A stretch of 45,105 nt of DNA from positions 151,480-196,584 of the forward strand of contig NZ_JAGGNU010000052.1 of NCBI RefSeq assembly GCF_018614915.1, written 5' to 3'. Of this stretch, positions 41,479 to 45,105 are shown one piece after another; positions within the stretch are counted from its first letter, which is position 1; each line of letters opens with the position of its first letter. A program made the position numbers and the translations under genes. This DNA is from Variovorax paradoxus (GTDB taxonomy: Bacteria > Pseudomonadota > Gammaproteobacteria > Burkholderiales > Burkholderiaceae_C). The notes beneath the pieces are model-generated. The model did not search any database and was not told where the DNA came from. It was given only the letters and a program-made list of their open reading frames with translations.

Positions 41479-42093
41479 CTACAACACGAAGTGCGCCACG
41501 GTCACGTAATGGCTCGCTGTGCCGGCCAGCACGAACAGGTGCCAAGTGCCGTGTGCATGCCGCCAGCCGAGGGGATTGCGGTAGAACACCGTGCCGGCCG
41601 AATACAGCACCGCGCCGGCCATCAGCCAGGCGAGGCCGGTGCTGTCGAGCCGCGAGATCAAGGGCACCGCGGCGATCACGCCCAGCCAGCCCATCCCGAG
41701 GTAGAGCGCCAGCGAAGGCGCAGGCGGCTCGCCGGGCCGCAGCTCGCGGGCGATGCCGAACAGCGCCGCACCCCAGGCCGCGATCAGCAGTGCCCAGCCC
41801 CCGGCGCCCTGCAGCGTGACCAGTGCGAAGGGCGTATAGCTGCCGGCGATCAGCAGGTAGATCGCACAGTGGTCGACGCGCTGCCAAAACAGCTTCATGC
41901 GGCCGCGTGTGCTGTGGAACAGCGTCGATGCCGCATAGAGCGTCACCATCGACAGCGCGAACACCAGCGCGCTGGCCGTCTTGGCCGGGTCGTTCACCGG
42001 CATCGTCTTGGCCAGCAGCAGGGCGGAGCCGCCCGTGGCCAGCATCAGCCCGAGCAGATGGCTGTATCCGTTGAAGCGTTCGCCTTGGTACAT
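41479..42093 (-). CDS. hemolysin III family membrane protein (YqfA-like)
   Basis: A 204-residue protein of the PAQR/hemolysin III family with seven membrane segments. The family motifs are present: ERFNGYSHLLG near the start, STLFHS, the QRVDHCAIYLLIAGSYTP segment and HLFVLAGTASHY near the end. The His and Asp residues in these motifs form a metal site in known members. The name is historical; most members are not proven hemolysins. The ATG at 42093 is preferred because the family alignment begins there. Confidence 0.9.
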   Translation of the reverse strand: MYQGERFNGYSHLLGLMLATGGSALLLAKTMPVNDPAKTASALVFALSMVTLYAASTLFHSTRGRMKLFWQRVDHCAIYLLIAGSYTPFALVTLQGAGGWALLIAAWGAALFGIARELRPGEPPAPSLALYLGMGWLGVIAAVPLISRLDSTGLAWLMAGAVLYSAGTVFYRNPLGWRHAHGTWHLFVLAGTASHYVTVAHFVL

Positions 42094-42304
42094 GGTGATC
42101 ACCCTGATTCGATGTGTCGAGTGGGCCGCGCATTTGCTGCGCGGTGATGACATCAGACGCCGATCGTCGGCCGTGCGCATCCACCGTCGGACTTGTGCGT
42201 TGGCGGTAGCGCATTCGCGGGATCGCCGGAAGGCCTATCGCCGCGTTCGACGCCGCCATAGGATGGACATCGCGCGAGCCAGCACAGCCGACCAGGAGAC
42301 ACCC

Positions 42305-43249
42305 ATGCCCGCCTTCGACACCGTTCTGATCGACCAGGACCCGCAGCACCCGCGCATCGCGCGCCTGCTGCTCAACCGCCCCGAGAAGCTCAACGCCATC
42401 GGCGAAACCACGCCGGCCGACATCCGCCATGCAGTCGAATGGGCCGAGGCCGAGGACGAGGTGCACGTGATCGTGGTCGAAGGCGCAGGCCGCGCCTTCT
42501 GCGCCGGCTACGACCTGGGCGAATACGCCGAGGGCAGGGCGCAACACGGCCAGGACGACCATCCCTGGCGGCAGGAGAAGACGCCCTGGGATCCGATGCT
42601 CGACTACGCCCTGATGAAGCGCAACACCGAGGACTTCATGTCGCTGTGGCGCTGCACCAAGCCCACCATCGCCAAAGTGCACGGCTACGCGGTGGCCGGG
42701 GGCAGCGACATCGCGCTGTGCTGCGACCTGCTGGTGATGGCCGAGGACGCGAAGATCGGCTACATGCCCACGCGCGTGTGGGGCTGCCCGACGACCGCGA
42801 TGTGGACCTACCGCCTCGGCGCGCTGCGCGCCAAGCAGCTCATGTTCACCGGCGACACCATCAGCGGCACGCAGGCCGCCGACTGGGGCCTCGCCAACTT
42901 CGCGGTGCCTGCGGCCGAGCTCGACGCGGCCACGCTGCAACTCGCGCGGCGCATCGCCGGCGTGCCGCGCTCGCAGCTGATGATGCACAAGCTGGTGGTC
43001 AACCAGGTCTGGCACTCGATGGGGCTGGAGCAGAGCCAGATGTTCGCCACCGTGTTCGACGGCATCACACGCCACAACCCCGAAGGCATGTGGTTCCGCC
43101 GCCAGGCCGAGGCCGAGGGCTTCAAGAGCGCCGTCGAGTGGCGCGACAGCGGTCGGGCCATTCCCGAGGGCGACGAGGCGCGTGCGCTGGTGGCCGAGCT
43201 CGAGGCGCGGCTGGCGCAGGCGCGCACCGCTTCAGCCCCGAAGCGCTGA
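42305..43249 (+). CDS. enoyl-CoA hydratase/isomerase family protein
   Basis: A 314-residue crotonase-family enzyme acting on an acyl-CoA. The oxyanion-hole segments are GAGRAFCAGYDLGEY (about residues 60-74) and HGYAVAGGSDIALCCD (about 127-142). A loop of about 30 extra residues follows the first motif (HPWRQEKTPWDPM), as in some long crotonase-family members. The usual catalytic Glu pair is not evident, so the reaction could be hydration, isomerisation or another crotonase reaction. AGGAGA precedes the ATG at 42305. Its end overlaps the convergent exporter gene by 18 bp. Confidence 0.88.
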   Translation: MPAFDTVLIDQDPQHPRIARLLLNRPEKLNAIGETTPADIRHAVEWAEAEDEVHVIVVEGAGRAFCAGYDLGEYAEGRAQHGQDDHPWRQEKTPWDPMLDYALMKRNTEDFMSLWRCTKPTIAKVHGYAVAGGSDIALCCDLLVMAEDAKIGYMPTRVWGCPTTAMWTYRLGALRAKQLMFTGDTISGTQAADWGLANFAVPAAELDAATLQLARRIAGVPRSQLMMHKLVVNQVWHSMGLEQSQMFATVFDGITRHNPEGMWFRRQAEAEGFKSAVEWRDSGRAIPEGDEARALVAELEARLAQARTASAPKR

Positions 43250-43873
43250 CACCGCCTGCCCGGCCAGCACCAGGCCGAGCACCAGCATCACCCCGCCCAC
43301 GAGCGCATCGAGCCAGCGCCAGGCCACCGGCTTCGCGAACAGCGGCGCCAGGAGCCGTGCGCCGGCGCCCAGCCCGGTAAACCAGCCCGCGCTGGCGAGC
43401 GCGGTGCCCGCCACGAAGGCGCCCTTCGCGAGGCCGGCCTGCTGCGCGCCCACGGCGCCGACCAGGAGCACGGTGTCGATGTACACGTGCGGATTGAGCA
43501 GCGTGAAGGCGGCGGTCTGCGTCATCACGCGGCGAAGCGAACTCGGCCCGGCATTCGCATACGCCGCATGCAGTGCGGCAGGACGCAGCGCGCGGCGGCA
43601 CGCGAAGGCGGCATAGGCCAGCAGGAACAGCGCGCCGGCAATGGTGAGCGCCGGCGCCAGCAGTGGCAGGCGTTCGAGCAGCTGCGCCATGCCGACGACG
43701 CCGACGGCGACCAGCACCGTGTCGGCCAGCGCGCAGAACAGGATGACCGGCCACACGTGCTCGCGTCGTAAGCCCTGGCGCAGCACGAAGGTGTTCTGCG
43801 CGCCAATGGCGACGATGAGGCCGAGCGTCAGGCCGAAGCCAGTGGCGAATGCGGGAAAGGCGAAGGAGTTCAT
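43232..43873 (-). CDS. argO: LysE/ArgO-type amino acid exporter
   Basis: A 213-residue inner-membrane exporter with about six membrane segments. The signature segments are LIVAIGAQNTFVLRQGL near the start and LLNPHVYIDTVLLVGAVG in the middle, as in ArgO. It probably exports arginine or lysine. A LysR-type regulator of the ArgP kind is encoded divergently 70 bp away, the usual arrangement for this system. Confidence 0.92.
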   Translation of the reverse strand: MNSFAFPAFATGFGLTLGLIVAIGAQNTFVLRQGLRREHVWPVILFCALADTVLVAVGVVGMAQLLERLPLLAPALTIAGALFLLAYAAFACRRALRPAALHAAYANAGPSSLRRVMTQTAAFTLLNPHVYIDTVLLVGAVGAQQAGLAKGAFVAGTALASAGWFTGLGAGARLLAPLFAKPVAWRWLDALVGGVMLVLGLVLAGQAVSALRG

Positions 43874-43943
43874 GCGCCGATGATTGGCGCTGCGGCAGAA
43901 TCAGTCGAGTTAACTTTTCTGCAGCTGCATTAGGAATACTTCA

Positions 43944-44867
43944 TTGCTCGACTACCTGTCCCTGGCGGCCGTGGCGCAGGTGGTGCGCGAGGGCAGCTTC
44001 GAACGCGCGGCGCGTGCGCTGCACGTCACGCCCTCGGCGGTATCGCAGCGCGTGAAGCTGCTCGAAGACCGCCTGGGCCTTGCGCTGATCGTGCGCGGCT
44101 CGCCCTGCGTGGCGACCGAAGCGGGCGCCTGGCTGTGCCGGCACGTCGAGCAGGTCGGCATGCTCGAGCGCGATCTGCAGCGCGCCATGCCCGCCCTCGG
44201 CGCGCTCGATGCGTCCGGCCAGCGCATCACCTTGCGCGTGGCGGTCAACGCCGACAGCCTGGACAGCTGGTTCGTGCCCGCGATCGCGGCCTTCAGCGCG
44301 AGCGAGCCGGCCCTGCTCGACCTGAGCCTGGACGACCAGGAGCACACGGCCGAGTGGTTGCGCACCGGCGCCGTGCTGGCCGCCGTGACCGCCAGCGCCA
44401 AGCCCGGCCAGGGCTGCCGCAGCGTGCCGCTCGGCCAGATGCGCTACTTCGCCACCGCCAGCCCGGCCTTCAAGCGGAAGTACTTTGCCCGCGGCGTGAC
44501 GGCCGAAGCGCTTGCCCGGGCGCCGAGCCTGGTATTCAACCGCAAGGACAAGCTGCAGGCGCAGTGGCTGCGGGCGGCCTGCGGCAAATCGGTCGAGACG
44601 CCGAGGCACTGGTTGCCCTCGCCGCAAGCCTTCGTGGCGGCCTGCGTCGCCGGCATGGGATGGGGCACGAACCCGGCGAGCCTGGTCGAGGCGCAACTGC
44701 GCGAGGGCTCGCTGGTCGAGCTGGTGCCGGGCGTGGATCTGCGGGTGCCGCTCTACTGGCATCACGTGCGGCTGAAGGTCCCGATGCTCGATCGGCTCAC
44801 CGAGGCCGTGGTCGCCGCGGCGCGGGCCGGGCTGGAGCCGATCAAGGCCACCAGTGCCGCACCGTGA
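43944..44867 (+). CDS. argP: LysR-family regulator (ArgP-like)
   Basis: A 307-residue LysR regulator. The helix-turn-helix is GSFERAARALHVTPSAVSQRVKLLED near residues 17-42. The effector domain (about 90-295) has FNRKDKLQAQWLRAACG and PSPQAFVAACVAGMGWG, as in ArgP/IciA. It probably activates the divergent exporter gene in response to basic amino acids. The start is TTG with AGGAAT upstream. Confidence 0.92.
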   Translation: MLDYLSLAAVAQVVREGSFERAARALHVTPSAVSQRVKLLEDRLGLALIVRGSPCVATEAGAWLCRHVEQVGMLERDLQRAMPALGALDASGQRITLRVAVNADSLDSWFVPAIAAFSASEPALLDLSLDDQEHTAEWLRTGAVLAAVTASAKPGQGCRSVPLGQMRYFATASPAFKRKYFARGVTAEALARAPSLVFNRKDKLQAQWLRAACGKSVETPRHWLPSPQAFVAACVAGMGWGTNPASLVEAQLREGSLVELVPGVDLRVPLYWHHVRLKVPMLDRLTEAVVAAARAGLEPIKATSAAP

Positions 44868-45105
44868 CGGCGATCACCCGCGCCGCATGGCGCCGGAGGT
44901 CCGCGGGCGGCGACGCCGGCGAAGGTGGTGAAGGCGCCGGGTTCGGGAGCGGGCGCCGCAAGCTCGGCGTGATCAGGAAGAGACGAGGGGCCTGCCGGGG
45001 AGCAGGGCCTGGAAGGTGAGGGATTGGCATTGCCGGGCGCCTTGGTTTTCTCTTGGAGGGCGCCCCATGTTACCTGTATAAAAATATGGGGTATCCATTT
45101 AGCTC
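44868..45105. other. intergenic end of window
   Basis: No gene is visible in these 238 bp. A 7-bp inverted repeat GGGCGCC/GGCGCCC (45035-45041, 45059-45065) is present without a T-run. At 45074-45089 a CTGT-N8-ATGG element with an AT-rich centre recalls a degenerate LexA box (CTGT-N8-ACAG) or a promoter of the next gene. Neither reading is secure. Confidence 0.3.

Noticed and set aside
41981..42304. N-terminal extension of the enoyl-CoA hydratase
   Set aside because: The upstream part overlaps the hemolysin III gene and lacks family features; AGGAGA marks the ATG at 42305.
45035..45065. Terminator at the window end
   Set aside because: The 7-bp stem has a 17-base loop and no T-run, so it was not called as a terminator.

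Overview
The window looks like chromosomal DNA of a Comamonadaceae betaproteobacterium, most likely Variovorax or a close relative. It is GC-rich and densely packed. Its gene set fits that family: a Smo/Mtl-type polyol operon, the cysI-DUF934-cysHDN array followed by a ferredoxin and a TrxR-like ferredoxin-NADP reductase, the thiO-S-G-E cluster, a DUF6502/DUF5666 pair, DUF3606 and DUF883 small proteins, and a trimeric autotransporter with an OmpA lipoprotein. No phage, transposase, IS element, CRISPR array or rRNA was seen. The only tRNA is tRNA-Asn(GUU).

Layout. 1-3.3 kb: a sensor kinase (its response regulator probably lies just upstream of the window) followed by a DegP/HtrA periplasmic protease and a small unknown gene. 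3.3-12.1 kb, minus strand: a sugar-alcohol operon in the order binding protein, two permeases, ATPase, mannitol/arabinitol-type dehydrogenase, sorbitol-type SDR, AraC regulator, xylulokinase. Together these would import polyols, oxidise them to fructose or xylulose and phosphorylate xylulose. 12.2-13.7 kb: four small genes, one of them DUF3606, closed by a bidirectional terminator. 13.7-16.2 kb, minus strand: a small unknown gene, DUF6502 and a DUF5666 lipoprotein, coupled by overlaps. 16.2-19.1 kb: an unusual zinc-ribbon membrane protein with a Gly/Ala-rich tail of about 195 residues, then two small unknown genes. 19.2-25.3 kb, minus strand: a 1490-residue trimeric autotransporter adhesin, its OmpA/BamE-like lipoprotein partner, a long upstream region with strong palindromes, and tRNA-Asn.

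25.4-30.8 kb: thiamin biosynthesis. thiO-thiS-thiG-thiE run on the minus strand, thiD diverges from thiO, and a CytX-like permease preceded by a TPP riboswitch converges on thiD with overlapping 3' ends. 30.9-38.3 kb, minus strand: a PAP2 phosphatase, then the assimilatory sulfate array. Read from its promoter this array is cysI, DUF934, cysH, cysD, cysN, fdxA and a ferredoxin-NADP reductase that appears to start at CTG. There is no cysJ, so reductant probably reaches sulfite reductase through ferredoxin. 38.7-45.1 kb: a DUF883-type protein, an MFS transporter with an extra N-terminal membrane domain, an extensin-family protein, a hemolysin III-like membrane protein, an enoyl-CoA hydratase, and a divergent argO-argP-like exporter/regulator pair.

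Most genes have well-known families. The least explained elements are the Gly/Ala-rich zinc-ribbon protein, the small-CDS/DUF6502/DUF5666 operon, the twin palindromes upstream of the adhesin, and the apparent CTG start. All function calls come from reading the sequence; no database search was run.
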